A stretch of DNA of 64,000 nucleotides, taken from Palsa-504 sp963822765 (GTDB taxonomy: Bacteria > Actinomycetota > Actinomycetes > Streptosporangiales > Streptosporangiaceae). The stretch is from assembly GCA_963822765.1 (NCBI GenBank), contig CAWGJL010000007.1:1-64000 (forward strand). Direction: 5' to 3'. Of this stretch, positions 42,605 to 51,760 are shown piece by piece; position 1 is the stretch's first letter; the number at the start of each line of letters is the position of its first letter. Under the pieces are notes generated by a model that was not told the DNA's origin, ran no database searches, and saw only the letters and a list, made by a program, of their open reading frames with translations. A program made the position numbers and the translations under genes.

Positions 42605-45600
42605 TCAAACGCGTAAAATAGAATGTCGTTGTTGCGTCATCATTTTGATCGTGGCAATAGTTTCGTCGGAGAGGCCGCGGAAATTGACGCGCCCGCGCGC
42701 CTGTATTACCCGTGTCGAGTTGCTTCTACGTACAATGTCCGCGTAACTGCCGTAGATTGCCGTGTCTTTAAGCTCGGGAATCTCCCTGCGCAGGTCTGGA
42801 TTCGATAGCACTGCCATAGCGAGGGCCAGTTCGTCCATCGCGAAAACCCGCGGCAATTCGAAAAGTAGCTTTAGGAGCGCTGTATCCATTGCGTCGCCAG
42901 CTTGCGATGATTTCAAATATTCGAATATCAGGCGTGCAACATATGCCACTTCGTTGTCTGGCGTGCCGGCTGGCGAGGGCTTGAAGAAAGTCGGCCCGGC
43001 GCTACGTCCTGCGATCATTGGGATTAGCCAACTGGCCATCACGTCCCTCCATGAATCGCCCTCGCTATAATAGGCGACCTCGTCCACGATGGCCGTTCCG
43101 TATCTGAGTCTTGTTTCCGTCGCTTGATCGCCGATGAGCCGGGCGAGCGAGATTTCGAAAGGGATGAGGGCTAGGTTACGCTCGGTATTAGCGCGCAATC
43201 TGGGTGGCATGCCAATCAATTCTATCGTTGTCAGCATAGCCTGAAGTGCGTCGACGTCAAGGCTCGCCCTCCATAGATCTGGTGTGGTATGCCATTCGTC
43301 CATGGCGTTGTCAGGGACGCGCACTAGCTTCTCTAGGGGAACCCCTTCTGACGTTGGTTTTAGCACGACGCGCAGGGCAACGAGGTTGGCGGAGTAGTAG
43401 GCAAGCTGGCGCACCTGGTCCGGCGGAACCGGCCGATACGTGGTGTATTTGTCCGAGCCGTGTCGGTTCCGGTAGGTCCTGATCAACACCTCAAGCACCT
43501 CAAGCACCCTCGGGCGCTCCATGTCGGATAGGCCGGTGAAGATTTCCTCCGCGAAGTCGAGCATCGTTTTTCGTGCAGCCAGCGCTTGATGCGAGAGCAA
43601 TGCGTACAGTAGGTCATCGTCCGGCTCGGTGGGACCTCGCCGACCGGCGCACGCCTTCTCGGCAGCCTCAACGAGTTCATCTATGACCCGGCGCGCGACT
43701 AGGTACTCGCCGAAGGTCGCGTGCAGGAATTCGTAGCTGCGCCGCGACTGCTCGAATGCCGCCGGCTGCCGTCCCGGTCCAGCCGTTCGCTCGCCAGCCC
43801 CGGTCAGCATTCGGGCCTCAGGCGCATGCACGAAGAAGAACTCCCCGATGATCCGCTGCCCGGCCTCAGCTGGACGCGACCTTTCCATCAGTCTCGGGTC
43901 CAACGCCTCGAGATCCTTGCCAAGTGGCTCCTCGCCGATGTCCTGCCGGCCCCGGTTGAACATGGCGAGCGCGGCGATCTCAAGCCGGGCGAGGTGGTCG
44001 CGAACCCGCTGCTCCAGTTCATCCGGGTGCGGGTCATGCCCGAGGTCGAGTTCCTTGGCTGCCTCCCGGCGGGCGAACTCATCGAGCAGCCGCCGGTAAA
44101 GCTCGCTAGTCCCCAACTCGGCATCGAGCGGCGGCATAGCCAGGTCAGCTGCATAGATCGCGAGCATCGTCAGCAATAGCGGCTGCGTCGCGAGTTCATG
44201 CTGGCTAAGTGCAGCGCTCAGTGTCAGCTCGCCCATCTTCCCGGCTGCTATCGAGGCTGCGTTGGCCCGCCGCCACCGCCCAAGCCAGTCTGCGATGTCG
44301 TCGTCGCTGAACGGGTCGAGCTTAACGATGGTCGTCCCGTACGGTATACGGACTCGATCAGCCACCACCGTCCGGGAGGTCACGACGACGATGACCGGCC
44401 GTTGCTGCTCAGCCTCACGCTCTTGAAACTCCATGACGTCTTGGAGGTAACTGCTCCGGTCGTGCTCACTGGCTTGGAGCAGCTCATCGAGTCCGTCGAG
44501 TAGCACTACCAGCACGGTGTCCTGGCTCTGCTCGGCGAGTTCCCACCACTCCATGTGGCGGTGAGTTCTGTGGTACAGGGCCTCCTCAATCTGCTTGATG
44601 ACCCGGGCGTTAGCTTCGACCTGCCGTAGCGGCACCCGCACCACCGTGTACGCCGTCGGCGGCAACCGCGCGGCGAACACCTTCGCCAGCATCGACTTCC
44701 CGGCCCCCGGATGCCCAAGAAGCAGCATCGGTACCCGCGTCGCATTGGGTGAAGTGACGTACGCGGCAAGCAGCAGATCGAAGTCGTCGCGCGACGGAAA
44801 GCCATTCCACCAACCTTCGTCTGACGGCCGAGCCGATCGCCCGCCGAGCCGTTCGATGGAAGTGACCCGGTATCGAGGATTGACGTAGCTGTCGTCTACC
44901 GTAGGAAAATCGATATCCGGCCCATAAGTCCGCATGTCCTCCGAGATGATCCTTTTGGTGAGGACGGCGCGGTTTGCCATCGCCACGCGCTTCCGTAGAT
45001 CGGACGTCGTACCTGCAGGTGCGGCCCAGACGGGCATAGGACCGGTCTGCGCGGCACCGCCGCCTGTGACATCGAGCGCCAGTAGCGCCTCCACCCGGCT
45101 TAGCGCATCGCGCCTGCCGTCAAGCACCGCGGCAATGTCTGCACGCAGCTCACCGACGGCCGACCGCGTGGCCGCATGCTCGCCGAGCATTGCCCAGATC
45201 ATGAACTCCGGCACAGTCGCCGCCAGCATAAGGAAGTGTGACCGGTACCGTTCGGCAGCACCATGGGCGATAGCGCTCCATTCAAGCCGGTTAATCCAGC
45301 GAGTCTGTGCAGTCGAAAGGCCCGAGATAAAATCATCGATCAAGTCGGTTATTTGAGTGAACCAAGGTTCGACGAGCCTGACGTTCTCCTCGAATCCGCA
45401 TGCGGCCGACGGTGAAGGTATTTCAACGGTGTACAACCGGTCATAAACCGTTACCCCGTGAAGCTCTCTAAGACCGGCGATCAGTCTTATTTTCTCCTCA
45501 TCGGAGATCTGAAATCGGCTAAATTCCTCGTCGCTGAGATGCTCATTGAGCACCTCGAAGAACGCCGCTACCACGATCGTTGTATGCGCCGCCCCGATCA

Positions 45601-45889
45601 GTTGCCGCCGCTCATACCCTTTGGTCCCTGCCACTCTCTCGGACGTTCTACGGATCACCTTCCGCAGCAGTCCTAGCGCCTGGTCCTTCTGCTCAAGCCA
45701 CCCCCACACCGCCGCGAACATCCCAAGCGGGGCGAGCGCGGCCGGCCCCACAGCGGCAATCCCAGCCGCTGCCCCAGCGCCCAAGATCACCCCACCGAGC
45801 ACATTATCGAGTTTCTCAATCCACTTCGGCTCATAATGCCCGAGTATCCCGAGCGCTCCCTCAAACGTAAGACTAGATTCCCGCTGCAT
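42605..45889 (-). CDS. Large STAND/NACHT-type NTPase
   Basis: This 1094-residue protein starts at ATG 45889. A hydrophobic region (residues 30-60, 'GVILGAGAAAGIAAVGPAAL') precedes a helical N-terminal domain of about 300 residues like the NACHT-associated helical domains. The NTPase shows Walker A 'LLLGHPGAGKSMLAKVF' near residue 391 and Walker B 'VLVVLLDGLDELLQ' near 463. Sensor-1 is 'VIVVVTSRTVVADRV'. The module ends with 'RRSYEFLHATFGEYLVARRV' near 720, a NACHT hallmark. The C-terminal 350 residues are helical and unassigned; this part has lower GC. No effector gene is adjacent, so sensing and killing may both reside in this one protein. An antiphage role is inferred from the family. Confidence 0.85.
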   Translation of the reverse strand: MQRESSLTFEGALGILGHYEPKWIEKLDNVLGGVILGAGAAAGIAAVGPAALAPLGMFAAVWGWLEQKDQALGLLRKVIRRTSERVAGTKGYERRQLIGAAHTTIVVAAFFEVLNEHLSDEEFSRFQISDEEKIRLIAGLRELHGVTVYDRLYTVEIPSPSAACGFEENVRLVEPWFTQITDLIDDFISGLSTAQTRWINRLEWSAIAHGAAERYRSHFLMLAATVPEFMIWAMLGEHAATRSAVGELRADIAAVLDGRRDALSRVEALLALDVTGGGAAQTGPMPVWAAPAGTTSDLRKRVAMANRAVLTKRIISEDMRTYGPDIDFPTVDDSYVNPRYRVTSIERLGGRSARPSDEGWWNGFPSRDDFDLLLAAYVTSPNATRVPMLLLGHPGAGKSMLAKVFAARLPPTAYTVVRVPLRQVEANARVIKQIEEALYHRTHRHMEWWELAEQSQDTVLVVLLDGLDELLQASEHDRSSYLQDVMEFQEREAEQQRPVIVVVTSRTVVADRVRIPYGTTIVKLDPFSDDDIADWLGRWRRANAASIAAGKMGELTLSAALSQHELATQPLLLTMLAIYAADLAMPPLDAELGTSELYRRLLDEFARREAAKELDLGHDPHPDELEQRVRDHLARLEIAALAMFNRGRQDIGEEPLGKDLEALDPRLMERSRPAEAGQRIIGEFFFVHAPEARMLTGAGERTAGPGRQPAAFEQSRRSYEFLHATFGEYLVARRVIDELVEAAEKACAGRRGPTEPDDDLLYALLSHQALAARKTMLDFAEEIFTGLSDMERPRVLEVLEVLIRTYRNRHGSDKYTTYRPVPPDQVRQLAYYSANLVALRVVLKPTSEGVPLEKLVRVPDNAMDEWHTTPDLWRASLDVDALQAMLTTIELIGMPPRLRANTERNLALIPFEISLARLIGDQATETRLRYGTAIVDEVAYYSEGDSWRDVMASWLIPMIAGRSAGPTFFKPSPAGTPDNEVAYVARLIFEYLKSSQAGDAMDTALLKLLFELPRVFAMDELALAMAVLSNPDLRREIPELKDTAIYGSYADIVRRSNSTRVIQARGRVNFRGLSDETIATIKMMTQQRHSILRV

Positions 45890-46479
45890 TCCGACCTCAT
45901 CAGTCGCCTAACAATCCAATGCTCCCAACGCTACGCGATGCCCCCATGAGTTCGCCAGCAAACCTATGAGCGCGAGGCCAACGATGATCAACATGATCGG
46001 CTCGTACCGCCAGACAGCCAATTACTCCCAGTGCTGAGATTCGTCCTGGGCGAATCTATCATAACCAGTAATGATCGCACCGTCTGCGGACCTGCGTGCC
46101 GATCAACAAGAGCCTAGAACTTGTTCATGAAGAAGCTTGACGCTGTACCGTAGACGGCGCAGATCGCCTTTAGGGTATGGCCTCAACTGGCTGAACGTCC
46201 TCGCTCATCACCTACAGAGGCGGCTACATGCGTGTTCGGAAGATGATACATACCTCGGTACCGGCACCATGATGGCAGATCAACCTGCATGAATATACGT
46301 ACCCGCCCGACGTCGGCGATGCGCGCTCATGCCGCAGATGGGTCGAGGGGCTTTCTTACGGCAGTTGTGACTGTGGACATTGCGCCAGCGGCGATTCCCT
46401 GTGCCTGACGGGCGACCGGCGAACCACGCTCTTACGGGGGCATTCGGCGTCCTGCGGGGCTGCAGAGGATCTGCTGGGA
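45890..46479. other. Intergenic region
   Basis: No gene is supported in this stretch. It contains the promoter side of the STAND gene and the 3' side of the sigma gene. I see no clear hairpins or RNA genes. Confidence 0.4.
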
Positions 46480-47052
46480 TCATTTCGGCCCACGCGGGCG
46501 CCGAAGCAATGACATGCCCCGGGCCAGGTGGCTCCTGGCCGCCCCGGCGCTGATGCACATCACCTGGGCGGCCTGCTGCCCGGACAGGCCCAGGTAATAA
46601 TGGAGCACGACAGCCTCGCGCTGGCGACCCGGAAGGGCGCGTAGCGCGCCGACCCACGGTTCCCGGCCCAGGTCGTCGGCGGCCGCGTGCCCGGCGCCTA
46701 GCGCATCCGGCGCGGCTGCCGGCGTCTCGCGCTCACCGATAACCCGGTCCCGGCGTACCGACCGCGCTCGGTTCAGCACTGTCTGGTACAGGTAGACGCG
46801 CGCCTTCTCCGGGTCACCCAGGCGGCTCCAGGTCTGCTGCAGGGCGGCCAGCGAGTCCCGCGCGACAGTGTCAGCCGCAGCAGTGTCACCAGCCAGCAAG
46901 AGCCCGGCCAGCCGGACGACGCTGCCGTAGTACTCGGCCGAACCCAGCAGCCGCATGAACTCGTCCCCGGTCAGGCGACCGCCGAGCGCCGCGAACGCGG
47001 CAATCAACTCGTCCTGGCCGTGATCTTCCCCCGGCCGCCAATCGTCGCTCAT
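46480..47052 (-). CDS. ECF-type RNA polymerase sigma factor
   Basis: This sigma factor has 190 residues from ATG 47052. Region 2 is 'LAGLLLAGDTAAADTVARDS' and 'LGDPEKARVYLYQTVLNRAR'. Region 4 is 'LPGRQREAVVLHYYLGLSGQ', then 'QAAQVMCISAGAARSHLARG'. It belongs to the SigE-like subgroup frequent in actinomycetes. No anti-sigma factor is encoded next to it. The gene stands alone, so its regulon cannot be inferred. Confidence 0.88.
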   Translation of the reverse strand: MSDDWRPGEDHGQDELIAAFAALGGRLTGDEFMRLLGSAEYYGSVVRLAGLLLAGDTAAADTVARDSLAALQQTWSRLGDPEKARVYLYQTVLNRARSVRRDRVIGERETPAAAPDALGAGHAAADDLGREPWVGALRALPGRQREAVVLHYYLGLSGQQAAQVMCISAGAARSHLARGMSLLRRPRGPK

Positions 47053-47058
47053 CGGCAC

Positions 47059-47731
47059 CCTGCCACAGTGCCCAGGCCCCGGTGCTGCGGACCCTCCGGG
47101 CTCGCCCTCTTCTCCTCCACGACAAAACGGTAGCCGACTGCATCAGCGCGACGACCCTCTGCGCACTCAGCGGATACGGGTCTGGCGGCATCTGGCGACC
47201 GACCGACCCGCTCATTATCTCTGCAAACGCAGTCCGCTCAGCTCAGCGGCGTCTGGTCGCGAAAGTGATGATCGTACCGGACAAGTCGCTGCCGGGGTCA
47301 GATCAACCGGCCGCTTACCACGCGGCCTCGAGGTCCGCCGACAGCCGCCCCGTCCCGCGGCTCGCGCTCTCGGGCGTCTACTTCCAGGCAGATGCCCGAG
47401 CCCTGCCCGGTCATGCCGAAAAGCGGAACGCAGCGCTGGGACGGTTTACTCTCCTCGATATCAGACCAAGGGCTCAGCAAGTTGCTTAACTTGCGAAACT
47501 TGTGTCACGTCTAGCGCAGGGGTTTGGAGCCAGCCCAACGTAGTTGCGCTTTGACTGAATTATTTGCTTACCGGCAATTGCCCAAGAGCAAATTCTTGAG
47601 AAGAATATACAGGCGGCGCTTGCTATGAGTGAGGGTTGACTTTCGCCAGGCACGGCCTGACAATGCCTTAAGCGAGACGTACCAATAGGGGCGGACGCGG
47701 CCAGATAAAACTGCGAACAGAAAGACCTGAC
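47059..47731. other. Intergenic region, low-GC right half
   Basis: No gene is supported. The base composition drops around 47480, where the protease locus begins. A weak copy of the dispersed 'catgccgaaaagcgg' motif lies near 47413. Confidence 0.4.
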
Positions 47732-47938
47732 ATGTCACCTGACGACAAGCCTGAGGCGTTCTCGGCACGTGAAATCACACCCGAACAGTCTGTCATGCTT
47801 GTGCAGTCCATGCTGGTCGATTGGCGAGTCATGGAGCACCTCCACCAACAAGGTGTAGTCGAATCTCCGTTCGCGATGCGCGAGGACGGGTGCTGCGCAC
47901 CATCCGGCGGAACATGCTGCGTGAATAGGCGACCTTGA
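47732..47938 (+). CDS. Small peptide with paired-Cys C-terminus
   Basis: This 68-residue protein starts at ATG 47732. The first 50 residues are an acidic amphipathic helix region ('ITPEQSVMLVQSMLVDWRVM'). The end is 'DGCCAPSGGTCCVNRRP', with two Cys-Cys pairs separated by a Gly/Ser turn. The layout, helical leader plus short Cys-rich core, recalls ribosomally made modified peptides or a metal-binding tail. No modification enzyme is recognisable nearby. The next gene begins 13 bases after its stop, so the two form an operon. Confidence 0.5.
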   Translation: MSPDDKPEAFSAREITPEQSVMLVQSMLVDWRVMEHLHQQGVVESPFAMREDGCCAPSGGTCCVNRRP

Positions 47939-47951
47939 AGTTGAATAGAAA

Positions 47952-48434
47952 TTGATCACCAACCAGCAACTCAGAGAGACCTTCCTGACGCCTCAGATGG
48001 AGGGCTACTTCCAGGAGAAGCTGCCCCATGTCCCTCAACACGAACTCGCGGTGCAGATTGAGGAATGTCTAAAATTCCTTTTTATTGCACACCTTTGCCC
48101 CGGAAACATTCCAGTTACTCAGGCGATTGACGATGTGTGGCACCTATGGATTTTGGAGACGGTAGAGTATTGCCGCCTCTGCTCGTCACTGGCTGACGGA
48201 AACTATATTCATCACTCATCCGATGTCTTTGCGCGTCATGCCGGCCACGCGCCACCCGAAAATACCCTGGAGGACGACGTAAGCATACTGGGTGTCTATG
48301 TGCTGAATTTCGGGCCATTCCAAGTGGATCGGGTGCCGTACTGGCGAATGGCGTCGTATCTTGTGACGCATGGAGGCATGACGTTGGGCGACCTGAACGC
48401 ATGGCTGACAAGGGGAGTCGCCGCGGCGATCTAG
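47952..48434 (+). CDS. GRDP/DUF1399-like protein
   Basis: This protein has 160 residues from TTG 47952, the only start after an in-frame stop; ATG 47997 would shorten it. The central motif 'AIDDVWHLWILETVEYCRLC' followed by 'GNYIHHSS' matches the D-x-x-W-H-x-x-x-L-x-x-x-x-Y pattern of glycine-rich-domain-containing proteins. These act in signalling or metal binding in eukaryotes and are uncharacterised in bacteria. It sits between the Cys-pair peptide and the chagasin gene. Confidence 0.55.
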   Translation: MITNQQLRETFLTPQMEGYFQEKLPHVPQHELAVQIEECLKFLFIAHLCPGNIPVTQAIDDVWHLWILETVEYCRLCSSLADGNYIHHSSDVFARHAGHAPPENTLEDDVSILGVYVLNFGPFQVDRVPYWRMASYLVTHGGMTLGDLNAWLTRGVAAAI

Positions 48435-48966
48435 CTGGTAATGAGGACGCGATTCAACCCCGCTGCATCCTTGCGGGTGCTCAGACCTCAATGTGCAGAT
48501 AGGAGGAGGCATCGGCCGCTGTGAGCTGGTACACAGGCCGCGAGTGGCACCACCAGATGCCCTGTCTGATTGGTGCTGAGCTAGCCGTAATGACCGGCTG
48601 CAGCTCGTGGTGTGGGCTCTCTGCCCGAGCGAAACCGGCCAGCGATCCACCCCATCAACTCACTAACTGTTCAGCCACAGAGCGGATCCACGCTGAACCG
48701 AGCGGCTATTACCAGATTGTCATGCGTCGCCACACACCACGACCATAGACAGAAGACGACGCGGATTATTATGAATTTGATATCATCTTCGTTCAGCTCC
48801 CTCGATGCTACGACCGTCCGGCCGACAGCGCCATCGTCGTCTTCGGAATATCGGGCGCGGCCTTTAGAACCGCAAGAGCATGCCCACCTCAGGATGATCG
48901 TCCAGAAACGATGGGAGTCGTCTGATAAGGCGTGCATACTCATCAGCCCTCTCAGGATGGTGCGCC
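48435..48966. other. Spacer within protease locus, weak ORFs only
   Basis: Two frames are possible but unconvincing. One starts at GTG 48521 behind an aggaggagg stretch. The other starts at ATG 48771 ('MNLISSSFSSLDATT') and overlaps the next gene in another frame. Neither matches a family I recognise. Confidence 0.35.
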
Positions 48967-49275
48967 ATGGCAGTCCTGACTCGCGTCACGGTTCCGTCCA
49001 TCATGCAGCTGAGCATTGGCAACACAGTCCAGCTGTCGCTGGAGGCGCAGACTGGTGCCGGTTACTTTTGGACGGTTAACGCCGACTTGGGTGGCCATGT
49101 CGAGGTAGCGCACAGCTACTCGCCCGGAATTGGCACCGGGTCACCTAGCGAACAACTCATTATTCTGACGGCTCGCGCTGAGGGCACCGACCGCCTCCGG
49201 TTCGACTATCGACGCCCGTGGGAGGCGCCTCACGTTGACGACCATTTCGTTATCGAAATACACGTAGCGTCCTGA
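48967..49275 (+). CDS. Chagasin-type (I42) cysteine protease inhibitor
   Basis: This 102-residue protein starts at ATG 48967. Two of the three inhibitory loops of chagasins are visible: 'TGAGYFWTVNA' (corresponding to NPTTGY/F-x-W) and 'DYRRPWEAPHV' (the R-P-W loop). The middle loop is represented by the 'YSPGIGTGSPSEQ' region. Chagasins insert these loops into the active-site cleft of papain-like enzymes. No signal peptide is seen, so it acts in the cytoplasm. It lies 81 bases upstream of a papain-like protease gene, a natural target. Confidence 0.82.
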   Translation: MAVLTRVTVPSIMQLSIGNTVQLSLEAQTGAGYFWTVNADLGGHVEVAHSYSPGIGTGSPSEQLIILTARAEGTDRLRFDYRRPWEAPHVDDHFVIEIHVAS

Positions 49276-49356
49276 TCTGCACCACAGCGGTTCAGCCTGA
49301 GACATGCCCGGCGTAGCTACCGGCGGCGCAGCAGGCGCTGTACGAAGGGACAAAAG

Positions 49357-51054
49357 ATGGCGATCACGCTGGAGCAGATACAAGAGGCAATCACTCAGGC
49401 CCGGGCGTCCTGGCAGGCAGGTCCGACATCGATGATGGCCCTGACAGAGCAGGAGCGCCGATCTCGATTGGGGGTGACCGACCGGGCCGCTGCAGTCAGC
49501 CAGGCGCGTGCGGTCGCGGGCGCCGTGGAGCCGGAGGTACTAGCCGCAGCGATCGCCTCATCATGGGACTGGCGGCAGAACAACGGCGTGACTGCCGTCA
49601 AGGACCAGGGTAACTGCGGGTCGTGCGTATCCTTCGCCTGTGTCGCCGCGCTCGAGTCGATCCTGCTCATCAAACACGGGTACACGGCGGATCTGTCCGA
49701 TGGCGACCTGCACTTCTGCTCAAGTCACGGCGCGAACTGCGGCGGCTGGGACCCCGCGTCGGCGATCGGGCAACTGGAAACCCGCGGCGTGTGCGACAAC
49801 GCGTGCGCCCCCTACCAGCCCGGCGTGTGTAACGACTGCGCTGGCCGCGACTCGCGCGCCATCCGCACCGGCGGTCCCGCGTCGTATGTGGCAGCGGCGT
49901 CGTTTAAGAACATCATCAGCAATGACCGGCCTCTTGTCGCCTGCTTCGATGTCTACGAGGACTTTTTCAGCTACACGCAGGGTGTGTATACGCACGTGAC
50001 CGGCAACAAGGTCGGCTCCCATTGCGCCGAGGTGATCGGCTATAACGACGCCGGTGAATACTGGATCTGCAAGAACTCGTGGAGCACTGGGTGGGGCGAA
50101 GCCGGGTTCTTCCGGATCAGCTACGGTCAGTGCGGAATTGACGACGCGATGTGGCAGATCACCGACCCGATCTTCCTCGCGGTCGGGGTCGCGTTCCAGG
50201 CCAACACCGGCAACCTCTGGTCCACTGGCCCGATCGGGACCCGGGATGTTGGCCTCGGGATGAGGGCCGGCACCAGCCCCAGCATCGCGGTGACACCAGG
50301 CGGGGACACCATCGCGTTCCAAGCCAACACTGGCAACCTGTGGACCACCGGTCCTGATGGTACTCATGATCACGGCCTGGGGATGATGGCCGGCACGAGC
50401 CCCAGCCTCGCCGAAGTCCTCGGCGGCTACACGGTCGCGTTCCAAGCCAACACCGGCAACCTGTGGACCACCGGCCCCGATGGCACCCATGATCACGGTC
50501 TAGGGATGTTGGCCGGCACAAGCCCCAGCCTCGCCAACGTAGCAGCAATCGACGGGGGCTGGGAGTGCGCGTTCCAGGCGAATACCGGCAACCTGTGGAT
50601 TGTGGGAAATGACAATCGCGGCGACATGCACTTGGGGATGATGGCCGGCACCAGTCCCGCTATCACGTCAATGGTCGGCGGAGGCTGGGAGTGCGCGTTC
50701 CAGGCGAACACCGGCAACCTATGGGTGATCGGCAAGGACAACCGCGGCGACATGCACTTGGGAATGATGGTCGGCACCAGCCCCAGCATCGCTTGGATGC
50801 CAGACGGCAGCTGGCAATGCGCGTTCCAGGCGAACACCGGCAACCTATGGGTGGTCGGCAAGGACAACCGCGGCGACATGCACTTGGGAATGATGGCCGG
50901 CACCAGCCCGCATATCCGTGCAGTTGCCGGCGGCTGGGAAGTGGCGTTCCAGGCGAACACCGGCAACCTATGGACTGTCGGACCGGATGGTGCGAAGGAC
51001 CACGGTCTGGGGATGATGGCACACACCAGCCCCAGTGTCGCCCGCCCGGCCTAG
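49357..51054 (+). CDS. Papain-like C1A cysteine protease fused to seven propeller repeats
   Basis: This 565-residue protein starts at ATG 49357 after aaggga. A short pro-like N-terminus precedes the C1A domain. Oxyanion Gln Q84 and nucleophile C90 lie in 'KDQGNCGSCVSFACV', H222 in 'GSHCAEVIGYN', and N240 in 'ICKNSWSTGWGEAGFF'. From residue 278 there are seven repeats of 40-44 residues, each with 'AFQANTGNLW' and 'GLGMMAGTSPS' or close variants. Seven copies fit a closed seven-bladed lectin-like propeller (tectonin/PLL type). There is no signal peptide. With the chagasin gene just upstream it looks like a protease with a dedicated inhibitor. All catalytic residues are present. Confidence 0.9.
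   Translation: MAITLEQIQEAITQARASWQAGPTSMMALTEQERRSRLGVTDRAAAVSQARAVAGAVEPEVLAAAIASSWDWRQNNGVTAVKDQGNCGSCVSFACVAALESILLIKHGYTADLSDGDLHFCSSHGANCGGWDPASAIGQLETRGVCDNACAPYQPGVCNDCAGRDSRAIRTGGPASYVAAASFKNIISNDRPLVACFDVYEDFFSYTQGVYTHVTGNKVGSHCAEVIGYNDAGEYWICKNSWSTGWGEAGFFRISYGQCGIDDAMWQITDPIFLAVGVAFQANTGNLWSTGPIGTRDVGLGMRAGTSPSIAVTPGGDTIAFQANTGNLWTTGPDGTHDHGLGMMAGTSPSLAEVLGGYTVAFQANTGNLWTTGPDGTHDHGLGMLAGTSPSLANVAAIDGGWECAFQANTGNLWIVGNDNRGDMHLGMMAGTSPAITSMVGGGWECAFQANTGNLWVIGKDNRGDMHLGMMVGTSPSIAWMPDGSWQCAFQANTGNLWVVGKDNRGDMHLGMMAGTSPHIRAVAGGWEVAFQANTGNLWTVGPDGAKDHGLGMMAHTSPSVARPA
50188..51036 (+). repeat. Seven tandem propeller-coding repeats
   Basis: Units of about 120-132 bases carry the conserved DNA 'gcgttccaggcgaacaccgg' and encode one blade each. 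Copies 4-6 are the most alike, sharing 'NLWVxGKDNRGDMHLGMM' type blades, which suggests recent internal duplication. Confidence 0.95.
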
Positions 51055-51194
51055 CGATGTATTGATGGCTCAGTGAACCATTTCCTGCTAGCCGCTCCGA
51101 ACATGCGAATTTGAGCGCGTTCGATTCATGGGTCAGGACCACAAAGAATCGATCTGCAACTGGGCTGTAACGCGCTCTCATGCCGCGAGTCGGG

Positions 51195-51638
51195 TCAGTC
51201 GATGGGCTTACGGAAGAACACCCGGTTGAATCCGTCTTGGTCGGCCCGGTGGGTCTCGGCGTACCCACGGCGAGGGTAGTAGGCGAGATTCTCGGTCATG
51301 GTCTCGTTGGTGTACAGCCGGATCTCGCGAAGACCCAGGCCGCGGGCCTGTTCCTCAGCTAGTGCGAGCAGCCGGGCGCCGATCCCGCGGCCCTGGGCTG
51401 CGGGCAGGACGGCCACATTGTCCAGCAGCAGATAGCCAGGCTGGGCAATGATGATGGCAAAGCCGGCGATCTGCCCGTCCTCGAGGGCAGCCCACGCCTG
51501 CCCGTCGCGGACCGCCTGCGCGTAGTCGGCGGTCATCGGCGCCGGGGCCCGGCCGATCCGGGGCACGTACTTCTGGTAAGCGGCAGCCGCGATCACGCGG
51601 AGCTCATCGACGTCGCCGGGGCCAGCACGGCGGATCAT
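51195..51638 (-). CDS. GNAT N-acetyltransferase
   Basis: This protein has 147 residues from ATG 51638. The acetyl-CoA loop is 'AVLPAAQGRGIGARLLALAE' (Q-G-R-G-I-G). It begins 'MIRRAGPGDVDELRVIAAAA' and ends with 'LAYYPRRGYAETHRADQ', typical of small stand-alone acetyltransferases. The substrate cannot be inferred. It converges with the protease gene and is divergent from the lipoprotein gene, so it has its own promoter. Confidence 0.9.
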   Translation of the reverse strand: MIRRAGPGDVDELRVIAAAAYQKYVPRIGRAPAPMTADYAQAVRDGQAWAALEDGQIAGFAIIIAQPGYLLLDNVAVLPAAQGRGIGARLLALAEEQARGLGLREIRLYTNETMTENLAYYPRRGYAETHRADQDGFNRVFFRKPID

Positions 51639-51760
51639 GACCACAGCCGAAGAATAGACAGTTCCCCCGCGCGCAGCGTGCGAGAGGCGAGCGGCTGGCG
51701 GGGTGCCGCGCTCAGCTGGCATCGTGCAACCGCGACGTGGCGTGGCACGTCTAACCGGCT

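Noticed and set aside
48521..48748. 75-codon frame behind aggaggagg in the protease locus
   Set aside because: Good-looking binding site but spacing is too long and the translation shows no conserved or structured features.
50188..51036. CRISPR-like spacing of conserved 20-mers
   Set aside because: Repeats are coding blades of a propeller with conserved sequence between them.
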